This document shows, piece after piece, positions 11,930 to 22,499 of a DNA stretch of 64,000 nt (the stretch's first letter is position 1; the number at the start of each line of letters is the position of its first letter). Below the pieces are notes generated by a model. It was not told where the DNA came from. It saw only the letters and a list, made by a program, of their open reading frames with translations, and made no database searches. The DNA is from Cristatella mucedo (Eukaryota > Bryozoa > Phylactolaemata > Cristatellidae): positions 2,068,501 through 2,132,500 of the forward strand of contig WPIO01000054.1 of assembly GCA_009760855.2 (NCBI GenBank), written 5' to 3'. The position numbers and the translations under genes were made by a program.

Positions 11930-12279
11930 AGAGAGAGAGAGAGAAAGTGAGAGAGAGAGAGAGGGGAGAGAGAGAGAAAGTGAGAGAGAGAGAGTGAGAA
12001 AGAGGGAGTAAGAGAGAGGGAGAGAGAGAGGGAGAGCGAGAGAGAGAGAGACAGTGAGAGACAGAGAGAAGGAGAGGGGGAGAGGGGGAGTGAGAGAGTG
12101 AGAGACAGGGAGAGAGAGTGAGAGAGCAAGAGAGAGTGAGAGAGCAAGAGAGAGAGAGAGAGAGGGAGAGAGGGAGAGCAAGAAGGAGTAAGGGAGTGAA
12201 AGAGAGAGAGGGAAATCAAGAAGGAGTGAGAGAGTGAAAGAGGGAGAGACAGAGAGAGACAGAGAGGGACTGCGAGAGT

Positions 12280-12318
<39 letters not shown>

Positions 12319-12902
12319 TGAGAGAGAGAGAGAGGGGAGAGAGAGAGAAAGTGAGAGAGAGAGAGAGTGGGAAAGAGGGAGTAAGAGAGAGGGAGAGAGA
12401 GAGGGAGAGCGAGAGAGAGACAGTGAGAGACAGAGAGAAGGAGAGGGAGAGAGGGGGAGTGAGAGAGTGAGAGACAGGGAGAGAGAGTGAGAAACAGAGA
12501 GAGGGAGAGAGAGAGGAAGAGAGAGAGAGAAGAGAGGAGGAAGTGAGGAGAGAGGGGAGAAGGAGAAGAGTAGGGCGAGAGGATGGAGAGTAGAAAGAGA
12601 AGAGGCAAGAGCGAAGAGAGAAGGAGAAAAGGAGAGATAAGAGGTAGGAAGATAGAGGGAAGAGCGAGAGAGAGGGAAGAGAAAGGAGCGAGGGAGAGGG
12701 AGGAGGAGAGGAGGAGAGGAGAGGGAGGTAGAGAGTAAAGAGGAAGAGAGGAGGAGATTGAGAGGGAGAGGAAAGAGAGATCTAGAGAGAGGGGAGACAG
12801 GGAGAGAGAGGGTGGGAGGAGAGAGAGAGAGGGAGAAGGAGAGAGGAGGGAGACGGGAGGAGGGGAGGGAAGCGAAGAGAGGAGAGAGAGAGAGAGAGAG
12901 GG

Positions 12903-12941
<39 letters not shown>

Positions 12942-13438
12942 AAAGGAATGAGAGAGCTGGGAGAGGAGAGGGGTAGAAGAGCTGGAGAGAGAGAGAAGAG
13001 GGGAGAGAAGAGATAGAGAGGGGAGGAGAGAGAAGGAGATTGGGAGGAGAGATGAGTAGAGGGAGCAGATAGAAGAGGAGGAGAGGGAGGGAAGGGGAGA
13101 GGAGAGTAGAGGGGGAGAAGAGGGAGGTAGGAGGGAGAGGGACGATAGAGAGTAGAGGAGGAAGGGGAGAGGGAGAGAAGGGGAGAGAGGGGAAGAGGAG
13201 AAGGAGGAGAGAGAGAGAGAGAGAGAGGAGAGAAGAGAGAGGTGAGAGAGAGGAAGGGAGAAGAGAGGGGAGGGGGGAGAGAGAGAGGAGAGAGAGAAGA
13301 GAGGGAGCAGAGAGAGGGAGAGTGAGAGAGAGAGGAGGGGAGAGAAGGGGAGAGAGAGAGAGGGGGGGGGGATAGGGTGGAGTGAGAGAGACGAGAGGAG
13401 AAGGAGAGAGTGAGGGAGGCGAGGAGAAGTAGAGAAGA

Positions 13439-13496
<58 letters not shown>

Positions 13497-13757
13497 AGGC
13501 AAGAGAGCTAGTAGAGAGGAGAGAGGAGAGAGAGAAGAGAGAGGAGAGAGGAGAGAGAGAGAGAGAGGAGAGAGGAGAGAGAGGAGAGAGAGAGAGAGAG
13601 AAGAGGAGAGGAGGAGAGGGAGGAGGGAGAGAGGAGGGGAGAGAGGGGAGGGATAGAGAGGAGAGGAGAGGGGAGAGAGAGAGAGGGGGAGGGATAGAGA
13701 GAGTGAGAGACAGGGGAGAGAGAGGGGAGAGTGAGAGAAAGAGAGTGAGAGAGAGAG

Positions 13758-13802
<45 letters not shown>

Positions 13803-13812
13803 AAGAGAGAGA

Positions 13813-13886
<74 letters not shown>

Positions 13887-13923
13887 GAGAGTGAGAGAGT
13901 GAGAGAGTGAGAGAGTGAGACAG
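11930..13923. repeat. 2-kb purine (GA-rich) array
   Basis: Almost entirely A and G on the plus strand for about 2 kb, with GGGA and GTGA variants. An internal duplication is visible: the segment about 11943-12130 recurs about 370 bp downstream at 12313-12500. It gives long Ser/Leu/Pro or Arg/Glu open frames that are not genes. It lies in UGCG intron 1. Confidence 0.95.
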
Positions 13924-14310
13924 AGAGAGCCTGCTGCTTCTTCTTGCTTCTGCTGGTCCTGCAGACGAAGACGAATGGACCGCTGGAGGGCAGCTCGATG
14001 TCCCTTGAGGGTCAGCCAACGGATGGACGAGATGGAACCGAATGAACTTGGCGATCGAAGGAAATCGAATCGTCTCGCCTCGCCTCACTTGATCAGCCGT
14101 TGACAATTTCTCAACGGGGCTTTGTAACCACCTGGCTAGTCGGGCTGCCCTATGGCAGCAGAAGGAGGCAGCCGAGCCGAGGGCTATAAGACAATGGGAT
14201 CTGCACGACGAATGACGTCGCGATCGAGAACGGAGTCACTAAAGGCAAGCATTGGCAGCGGCTCAAGGCAAGAGTAGGGCGGCAGCCTGCGTCACAGGCA
14301 ACATATCTAT

Positions 14311-14352
14311 CTCTCAGAAGGCAGCAGCCGATGTCCGATTGCCTTCTGAGAG
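14311..14352. repeat. Perfect 13-bp inverted repeat
   Basis: CTCTCAGAAGGCA (14311-14323) and TGCCTTCTGAGAG (14340-14352) can pair around a 16-nt loop. The site is in UGCG intron 1. Confidence 0.9.
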
Positions 14353-14739
14353 CATGGTGCACTCGGGGAGCACGGTGCACACTGGGAGCTGCTGTCTCTG
14401 CTGCAGCAGCAGACATGGTGGCCACTGGCTTCGGTACGGTTGGGGCACCGAAGCAACAAGGAAACGTGGCATGGATCTATCCTTCACAATCAGAGCTGAC
14501 TGCGCGATCGGAAGCTGCTGCAAGCAGCGCTTAGGAGGGAGAGTGAGGAGGCGAGTACTGGAAGAGTGGGCCCCCTCGGAGGTGCCCACAACAGCCATTG
14601 GCAAGGGCTTGCAGCTGGAGACACTCGCACATACGAGGGCGCTCGGGGTGGGGGCCCTCGAACCGGTGCTCGAAGCAGTGTCGACGAGCACATCGGCCAA
14701 TCATCGACGGTGTGCGACAGGTGGCAACCAGTTCACAGC

Positions 14740-15225
14740 ATCATAGACGGCGAAAGTCGTCCCTCTCGTCTCTTGAGTACCGTTGGCGACAGAAGCTTTA
14801 GCTCTGCATTTCCTAGACTGTGGAGCTCATAATAATAATAATAATAATAATAATTCACTTGATAAAGCGCCCTCAGAGAACTTAATCTCTCTCTAGGCGC
14901 TTTACATTTGCTGTATGTCCACAATTCTTAAGGAACGACATCTACTTTCCTAATGCCGACTATGGCACAACTTTTCCAGCCGTCCTGAGTTGCTACTGCC
15001 AAGCTACTCACTACCTCAACTGCCCAACTCCCAGACTCAACTACATCAACTATTATATTACTCAAGCTATACTTTTCACTCCCCTTTGTTGCGTGAGATG
15101 AAATCTGCTGGCTACCGAATGCGTGCTGAAAGCCACTTAGGCTGCGAGTTGAAGAGCTACTGAAAACTCTCCCTCGTAACGTCCATTAAGTCTTTTCGGC
15201 TAGAGTTACAGTCCAAGATATATTA
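14740..15225 (+). mobile_element. LINE family C, 3' end
   Basis: Sense copy with GGCGACAGAAGCTTTAGCTC and the GCCGACTATGGC and TTGCGTGAGATGAAATCTGC blocks shared with the other family C copies. It is split by an L2 tail at 14829-14917. Confidence 0.75.
14829..14917 (-). mobile_element. L2-like tail nested in family C
   Basis: (TAA)n followed by the tail stem-loop region and GCGCTTTACATTTGCTGTA. It is inserted after GACTGTGGAGCTC of the family C element. Confidence 0.8.
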
Positions 15226-15464
15226 CATTACATCCTTTCGTGTATGTTCTCATAGGTACCTTTACCCGTGTCTTTCTGTTACCTGTGCTCTGTGTGAACT
15301 TGTCTGCTGTAGCTCTGAGGGTCGTTGCCTGATTACTGAAGCTTTGAAGTCTGACTTGTTGTCTCTCTGTAGTACATGACCTGTAATGTGTCTACATTGT
15401 GCATCATCTCAATAGCATGCTCGTGCAAGTGTGTGTGCATGTACACGTGTGTGCGTGTGTCTAA

Positions 15465-17213
15465 TGATAATAATAATAAAAATAACACACTTGATGAAGC
15501 GCCCTCAGAGAACTCAATCTCTTTCTAGGCGCTTTACATTTGCTACTACACGATCAGATGGTTTGTGGTAGCGAGCTCGATAAATAACAAGAATAAAAAC
15601 GGTTAGGGGTGACATGCACAGGGTAAGCATGCAAGTGTGGTTAGTGGCAGCATGTACAGTGTCAGCACCCATAACCACATCAAGGACGAAAGACGGGGAC
15701 CCACTAAATGCTGTGATAAATAGGTGTTTTTAATTTCTTTTTAAATGTGGTCAAGTCAGGGGATGTCGTGACGAAAGTCAGGAGTGAGTTCCAGGCTTTG
15801 GGAGCGTACAAACTAAAGACACGGTCTCCAAAGGATTTGAGGTTTGTATGAGGTATATGTAAACAGTTGGATTCCGAAAAGCATGTGGTACGATGCTTAG
15901 CCTCGTGGGGCAGTAGATCTGATAGGTAGGCTGGAGCCAAAGAATGAAGGGACCGAAAAGTGAGTGAAAAAATCTTGAAGTCGATCCGTTGCTTGACTGA
16001 TAGCCAGTGCAAGTCGGCGAGAAGTGGTGTGATGTAGCAACTGCGACACTCACGACAGACAAGCCTAGCTGGAGAGTTTTACACTAGCCGTAGGGCGCCT
16101 TATCGCACTGGCTGGTAGACCAGCAAGTAGTGAGTTACAGAAGTCAAGAGGATATGTCGCAAGTCCATGGACAAATTTAGATGGGGTATCCATGCCTAAG
16201 CAAGCCCAAATATTAGCAATGTTATGTAGCTGAAAGTAGGCAGACTTGATTGTGGAGCTGCTGCACCAGTTTCAGCCTCCTCGTGCTCTCAGGTCCCATT
16301 CCTCTGCTTAAAGACCATTGGCGACAGAAGCTTTAGCTCTGCAGGTCCTAGACTGTGGAACTCGCTTCCACAATTATAAGGCAACGACAACTACTCTCCT
16401 GCTGCCGACTATGGCTCATCCTTTCCAGTGGTCCTGAGCTGCCACTTCCACGTGTCACCACCTCAACTGCCCCCCACTCTGCTATGCTTCTTAATTTCTC
16501 TTCGTTGCATGAGATGAAGTCTGTTAGCTACCGAATGTGTACCAAAAGTCATTTAAGCTGTGAGTGTGCTATGCAAAACTCTCCTGCGTAACACCCACGT
16601 AGTCTTTATGGCTCTATGGAGTTACAGAGATACATCACCTCTAACGAAATCATCATACCTAACACATCACATCTAACAGAAGGTCACTCTGGAACATGAC
16701 ACCTAGATTTCGTGCAGATTCAACAGGAGCTATGCTGGCAGAGCCGATTTTGAGCTTTAGCCTTTCCAATATCTGAAAATCACTTGGTTTGCCCATAACT
16801 AGTAAGTTGGTTTTACCACCATTCAATTTAAGAAAGTTTGCTGCCATCCATGTGCAGATGTCATCAATCGATACATGCAGCAAGGGAGTTGAGAGAACTC
16901 GAGGTGTTCGAAGGCTGGGAGGGATTAAAGCAAAGGTACAACTGAGTGTCATCTGCATAGAAGTGAAAGCCTAGATTGTGCTTGCAATCACATCGGCAAG
17001 AGAAAGAGTATAGACCGTGAAAAGAACCAGACCAAGCACGGAGCCCTGAGGTACCCCATATTTCAGAGGTACCTCGGATGAACTTTGTCCATTCACATCA
17101 ATACTCTCAAGAGTCTCCCACTGAGATAGGACCTGAACCATTACCAGTAATGCCCAGACGAGATGAGAGGCGCTCAAGAAGAACTTGGTGACCGATAGTA
17201 TCAAAAGCAGTAT
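15465..17213 (-). mobile_element. L2-like LINE, 3' part with RT remnants
   Basis: Antisense copy spanning the L2 tail, 3' UTR, the C-terminal LHWLxVKQRIDFK and KAWNSL blocks, and part of the RT (WMAANFLKLNGGKTNLLVMG at about 16830). It is 5'-truncated near 17213, degenerate, and interrupted by a family C copy at 16261-16660. Confidence 0.85.
16261..16660 (+). mobile_element. LINE family C nested in L2
   Basis: The L2 sequence stops at GAGCTG (16260) and resumes near 16667 (ATCACATCTAACAG). Between them lies a sense family C 3' end ending near the TTACAGAGATACATCAC tail. Confidence 0.75.
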
Positions 17214-17221
17214 GTGCGTGC

Positions 17222-17226
17222 GTGCA

Positions 17227-17260
<34 letters not shown>

Positions 17261-17262
17261 CA
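17222..17262. repeat. (TG)n microsatellite
   Basis: GTGTGTGTGT run at the truncated end of the L2 copy. Confidence 0.9.
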
Positions 17263-17691
17263 TTTGTGCGCGCGCGGGCGTGCGTTCGTGCATGTGTGCT
17301 TATAGGTAGGCAAAAGACGTAGGGCACGTGGTTGAAACACTTGATCGATTTTGGCAGGCAGCAGTATGAAATTTCTGTGCCACACGAGCTACGTGGCCCC
17401 CCCCCCTGCGTGTCCTGCTGAGCAGAGTTTGCTGCTGAGCAGCGATGCTCGACATTTGTCGATGTCGGTTGTCGATGGCCGATGTTTGATGGTCGATGTT
17501 TTTGGATGTTTGCTGAGCAGCTCGATGGTCGATGTTTGTGCCACGTGCACGTGCTCTGGCTCAAACTCTGGCACACATGCTGCCACGATACATGCCTGCG
17601 CCCGGAAGCGAACCGCCGCGGAGTTAAGGCCCCCTTTCCTCGAGTACTGCTGCTGTGGCTGCTCTGCCTGTTTTATGCCATCATGCTTCCT

Positions 17692-17757
17692 TTGCAGCAA
17701 ATGTAAAGTGCCTAGAACGAGATTGAGTTCTCTGAGATCGCTATGAAAAATGTATTA
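17692..17757 (+). mobile_element. L2-like tail fragment
   Basis: Contains TTTGCAGCAAATGTAAAG, GAGATTGAGTTCTCTGAG and a TATTATTTTT end, the L2 3' terminus only. Confidence 0.7.
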
Positions 17758-18944
17758 TTTTTTTTATCATCCCAGGGGGAAGGAAATTTCGAAACCCGTT
17801 CGAAGCCACGGCAGTACCAGGAAAGACGGAGCTTCGTTCTTTAAACTTAAAGACCACAAGTTCTTCGAGAGTGGTGCTGCTGCTACCGAAGCAGCCGCCA
17901 CTGCTGACGGTACTCGCAGCATCCAAGAAACCAGTTTTCGCCTAGAAAAGCGAGTCAGTTCGGGTCAACCCTGCTACGCTTACGTCGAAGGGGAGGAAGA
18001 TCGGGGCTGGGCGGTGGACACCGAGGGCTTTTCCCTTGGGGTTCAAAATGGTGGGCGTGTCGTGGTCCCCTGTCGAAAGCATCGCCAGTAGCAGTGGCAG
18101 CTTGGTCGAGCCCCTGCTGCTGCAATGAGCAGATGTCGTCGATCGGCCAGGGACTCAGCAGCAGACTCAGCAGCGTTTCTGGTTCAAGATCCCCCGGGGC
18201 CCGGAGCCCACCCCCCCCCCCCGCCCGTGGGGGCAGGCTCGCCCACCGGTTGGTTAAAGATCGTTAAAGGATCATTACAGGATCGCTGCAATCGGCCACG
18301 ACCAAGATCTGCCGGCAGTCACGTGGTGGAGCTGAGACTTTGACCTGGCTTTGGCCGAAATCAGAATGTCGGTGCCCATCAGGTCGAGGTCCTTAGCCCC
18401 CTCCCCTTCCCTTCCTCTCCTCTCCCCCTGTCCACTCTCCCCCTCTACTCCCCCCCCCCGAAGATTGACGGCTTGCAATTAGAGGCGAAATTGGAAACAA
18501 ATTTGCACTACGAAGGCAATTGAAGATGCCGACATTCCAGGCGAGCACATTGCAACGCGACCCGAGGCGTCTGTCCTGTCGCACGACCGTAGCAGCAAGT
18601 GTGTGCAGCCGCCAACCTCCTTCGCAGCCGCCCTCCCTCCCCCCCCCCCCCCCTAGCAGCGGCCCTACGCGGCCTGCTGAAGTGCAAGCGCGGCGCCGAC
18701 TTTACGCCGGCGATTGGCCGATATTCATCGATTGGCCGACATTCACCTACTGACCAAAGTTCGGGGACGCCGCTTGTCATTGCCGTGCGTAAGTTCCTGT
18801 CCGAAGCGACATGTAGCCGGGACGCGATCGCGAACTAGTCACGGCCGACGTCGCGCGTTCGGCGGCTCGGTACAAGACGACTATAGAGCATCTTCGACGA
18901 GCGCATGCGTCGGAGCGCTGAGGGAGGGAAGAGAAAGAGCGACT
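17758..18944. other. UGCG intron 1, unassigned
   Basis: GC-rich unique sequence. A 113-codon plus-strand reading (17750-18091) looks moderately protein-like but has no recognisable motif, start context or partner exons. I do not call it a gene. Confidence 0.5.

Positions 18945-19026
<82 letters not shown>
18945..19026. repeat. (TC)n microsatellite near UGCG exon 1
   Basis: About 80 bp of pure TC, some 410 bp inside UGCG intron 1. On the UGCG sense strand it is (GA)n. Confidence 0.95.
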
Positions 19027-19027
<1 letters not shown>

Positions 19028-19437
19028 AAAGTTCCGCCTCTGCCGAACCGCGCAGCGACGTCAAGGGCGAAGGTCAAGAGCGAGCACTGCAGAGAGGGAG
19101 GGAGCGCGCCGCGATCTCGCCGCCGCCGCAGAAGCGCGCGCGCCCCCACCCCCACGCCGCAGAAGCGCGCGCCCACCGCGCGCTCCACCCCGGGCAGCCG
19201 CCGGCGGCGTTCCCGCGGCATCGATGCTGTGCTCCTCCGCGGTTATCGAGACCTCCGCCACGCCGCAGCGCCGACAGGTCACGCGCGAGCCGAGCCGAGC
19301 CGAGCGCGGCGCGCCGCCCTTAGCAACGACGAGGCAACGGCCGGCCCCCTCCCCCCGGAGCGAAAAGTGGGCGCCCGCGCGCGACGACGACGACGACGAC
19401 GACGCGCCGCCAGCTCTCGACGCGACGCGACGCTCAC

Positions 19438-19544
19438 CCGTAGAAGATGGCGAGGATCTGGCAAAACCACAGGAGCGACCAGATGCCGATGAAGACCGCG
19501 GCCACTGCGGTCCATGTCCAGTCGAGGGCGCGGAAGTCCTCCAT
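19438..19544 (-). CDS. UGCG: ceramide glucosyltransferase (UGCG), coding exon 1
   Basis: This exon encodes residues 1-35 and two bases of codon 36. UGCG converts ceramide and UDP-glucose to glucosylceramide, the first step of glycosphingolipid synthesis. The peptide begins MEDFRALDWTW and runs into one hydrophobic segment (about residues 9-35, ending ILAIFY), the N-terminal membrane anchor, matching MALLDLALEG...MAIIYT of vertebrates in length and position. The donor GTGAGC leaves phase 2, fitting exon 2. The frame stays open upstream, with another ATG at 19704, but similarity to the family begins at 19544 and its context (AAAATGG) is favourable, so I chose that start. Introns are about 11.2, 2.2 and 5.4 kb. 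No TATA box is seen; the promoter is CpG-rich. Confidence 0.9.
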
Positions 19545-19960
19545 TTTAAGCCGCCGGCAGCGTAGCGTCAACGCGCGCGAACGCAGCGCAACCGCCCTCG
19601 GGATCCGGGGGAACGCCGAGGCCGTCGGGATAACAACCGGTGACCCGTGGACGACCTTGACATGCGGCCGGTAAAGCGAAGAGATGGCCGCGTCCGTCGG
19701 CTGCACCCAGGCGGGAGCAAATCAAAGAGAGGACGGCCGCGTCTTCGAGCGCGCATGCTGCCGTTCTCCTGTCGCGGCGAGGTTAGGGCAGCGTGGCTGC
19801 GAAGACGGATGCGACGGCTACGACGGTGGCGTCGCTTGCGCGCGCGTGCGGGCATCCGTCGGGGGCGGGCGCGTCCCGACCCTAGGAATCGCTGCGCTGC
19901 CTGGCGGCCGCCGCAGCGGCGCCGCTGCATTCATGCTCGACTTGGCGAGTAATTGATAAC
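19545..19960 (-). promoter_or_regulatory. UGCG: CpG-rich promoter region of UGCG
   Basis: Dense CpG and high GC continue from about 19040 through the start codon to about 19960, then end abruptly at an A/T-rich block. No TATA box is visible. Promoter function is inferred from position only. Confidence 0.5.
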
Positions 19961-20054
19961 AAGAAGCGGGGCTAACTCGGCTACGCCTAGCTCCCGCCGG
20001 TTGGCCGCGGACCGGAAGCGGGTGCCTGAACCAAGACTACGGTTAGCTAATTGT

Positions 20055-20234
20055 TAACGGCCTCGTTTGTTTAGCGGAAGACTAGCCTAAAGGCTGTCAC
20101 CACCGCTTGCAGTGGGCAATTATTATAGTTTATTATTATTAGTATATTGTTGTTGTATGTATGTATTGTATGTTTATTATCATTTCATATTTGTGTGGTA
20201 TATATTACATTTTATATTTATTTTTAATATAGCT

Positions 20235-20318
<84 letters not shown>

Positions 20319-20410
20319 TGAGTATATTAGTATACATATTATGGGCAGGATTGCCCGCTGCAGCACTCGAACTTACGATCTCGGTCGAAAGAGCGAACAC
20401 GTTAGCTTCT
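20055..20410 (-). mobile_element. SINE A split by a (TA)n expansion
   Basis: The head (antisense) lies at 20346-20410 with B-box AAGTTCGAGTGCTGC. The 3' body lies at 20055-20128 (GCAAGCGGTGGTGACAGCC in sense). Between them are about 215 bp of A/T-rich DNA including (TA)n at 20233-20314, at the position of the CTTTATCG motif in other copies. Confidence 0.75.
20233..20314. repeat. (TA)n microsatellite
   Basis: About 40 uninterrupted TA units inside the SINE A copy. Confidence 0.95.
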
Positions 20411-20419
20411 CTGTGCGAA

Positions 20420-21190
20420 GTCCCAAGGGGCAGCGACCTCCTCATCCTTCGCGCCGCCGCGGGTGGGGTGGGGGCTCGCGCGCAGAGGGGACACGTGACT
20501 CGGCCACAACCTCTGTAACCTCGACAGTCTGGGAGAGAAGAGGACGCGCTTGGCCTGAGATTGGAGGAGGAGACACGCTCGCTCAAGAGGCGATCCGGAC
20601 TCGGTCGCTCAAAAAGAGAGAGGGCCTTCGACCCCCCTCCCCCCTCTCTTCGACGGGGAGGTCAAAGCGAGCTCTCGGCATCTCTTCTCTGTCGCTCCGT
20701 CCGCGGCGGTTCCGGCGTTCAGCAGGGCGAAGCGAAACGCCGACGAGTCCATCGAGGCGGCGCCGCCGTGTACGCTAGCTGCGGGAGCGCCACGACGACG
20801 CGGGCGGTCGCGCGAAACGAGATCAAGCGCGGCGACGGCGTAATCGCCTTCGCGAGGGTAATCGAGCGCGATCGTCGCACGATGGTCGGCGGGCGCGCTC
20901 GCATGCATCGGCGCGCTCCGCGCCCGCCGCCGGCCATCGTGCGACGCGGCCGCGACGAACGGTGCGAGTGCGAGTCCCCGTCGATGATCTCCGCGCGATC
21001 CTCGCGCTCGTTGAATTCGCGGAGCGACCGCCGAGCGCCGCTTCCGCGAAGCGCCGCGGCCGAAATAGCGAAGCCTCGCCGTCGCCGCCGGCGTGCGCTT
21101 CCGGGAACGTTTTTTCTGCGAGAGGCCACCGGCAGGCGTTGGTGGATCCAAGCGGGGCGGGGGTAGGGCGGGACATGACGTAACTTGGTT
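20420..21190. other. CpG-rich block, no gene supported
   Basis: Very high GC with long open frames on both strands, all arginine- or proline-rich and without recognisable motifs, as expected of CpG-rich DNA. It could be a distal promoter. A TGACGTAA (CRE-like) site lies at about 21177. Confidence 0.5.
20874..20945. repeat. Long inverted repeat in CpG-rich DNA
   Basis: GTCGCACGATGG (20874-20885) pairs perfectly with CCATCGTGCGAC (20934-20945). The inner arms CGGCGGGCGCG/CGCGCCCGCCG pair as well. Confidence 0.9.
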
Positions 21191-21627
21191 GCGAGCGAGC
21201 CCTGCCAGGTATCTGCTGCGGTCGCGCGACTCGAGCGATTCGCTCGAAACGGAATTCCGCCGATTTCGCTGGAATTCACTAATTTCAATCCAATTATCTA
21301 ATTAATAAATTATCAATATATAGTATTAATTTATGGTATTAATTTTTAATTATGGATTTATTATCCGTTCGATGAAGCCGACGATTATTGATTGCGCTTG
21401 CGTTCGCAGGCGGGGTGTGACGTGACCTGTAAGCGAGCGAGCGAGCGCGAAACCAGGTCAGGGTCAAGTCGACTGAATTCCGCCGATTGCACTTGCGTTC
21501 CCAAGTCCACTCGCTTCCTGCGGGAGCGTATTCATGTAGCCGGAAGTCGCCGCTTGCTTGCAGCCGCGAACACGCCGCCGCGGATGGCTCGCCACCTCAG
21601 CGGCCTGAAGAGCGGTTACAGAGACCG

Positions 21628-21629
<2 letters not shown>

Positions 21630-21718
<89 letters not shown>
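21630..21718. repeat. (GA)n microsatellite
   Basis: About 85 bp of near-pure GA abutting the (TAA)n end of an antisense L2 copy. Confidence 0.95.
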
Positions 21719-21721
<3 letters not shown>

Positions 21722-21724
<3 letters not shown>

Positions 21725-22475
21725 ATATAAATAATAATGATAATAATAATGCACTTGATAATGCGCCCTCAGAGAACGCAATCTCTTTCTAGGCGCTTTA
21801 CATTTCCTGCAAAGGGAAATGCAATTGAATGGTGAGTGATATCATGCTTGATAAACAAACAAAATGATTAACATGGTTAGGGGTGACATGCACAGGGTCA
21901 GCATGCAAATGCGGTTAGTGGCAGCATGCACAGTGTCAGCACGCATAAGCACATGAAGAACGAATCACATGGGCCCACTAAATGCTGTCCTAAATAGGTG
22001 TGATTTTAAGTTCCTTTTAAATGTGGTCAGGTCAGGGGATGTTCTGACGCAGGTCGGCAGGGAGTTCCAGGCTTTGGGAGCATACGAACTAAATACACGG
22101 TCTCCAAAGGATTTGAGGTTTGTACGAGGTATTGGTAGACTGTTGGATTCCGAAAAGTGGGTGGTACGATGCTTGGCCTGGTGGATGACTAGATCTGAGA
22201 GATAGGCTGGAGGTAAAGAATGAAGTGACCTAAAAGTGAGCGACAAAACCTTGAAGTCAATCCGTTGCTTGACTGGTAGCCAGTGCAGGTCGGCGAGAAG
22301 TGGTGTGATGTGGCAGCTGCGACGCTCACGACAGACAAGCCTAGCTGTAGAGTTTTGCACCAGCTGCAATAGCCTGATCGCACATGCCAGTAAGCAGTGA
22401 GTTGCAGAAGTCAAGACGGGATGTCACAAATGCATGGACCAACTTAGACGTGGTATCCTTAATAATCCTGCTTAT
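21722..22475 (-). mobile_element. L2-like LINE 3' end
   Basis: Antisense copy from the (TAA)n tail through the stem-loop and 3' UTR to the C-terminal coding block (LHWLPVKQRIDFK, AWNSLPTCVRTSPDLTTF). It lies head-to-head with the sense copy that begins at about 22500. Confidence 0.85.
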
Positions 22476-22499
22476 CTGACCACATGCAGATCTCATTAA

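Noticed and set aside
11878-14106. A 742-codon minus-strand open frame
   Set aside because: Pure Ser/Leu/Pro translation of a (TC)n array. All six frames are open because the repeat contains no stop codons.
17750-18091. 113-codon open frame in UGCG intron 1
   Set aside because: Looks protein-like by eye but begins in an L2 tail remnant and has no recognisable domain or splice partners.
19545-19706. Upstream in-frame ATG extending UGCG by 54 residues
   Set aside because: Family similarity starts at the ATG at 19544, and the extension is basic, low-complexity CpG-rich translation.
20561-21288. Overlapping 180-200-codon open frames on both strands
   Set aside because: Arg/Pro/Ala-rich readings typical of CpG-rich DNA, with no motif, splice partner or codon preference.
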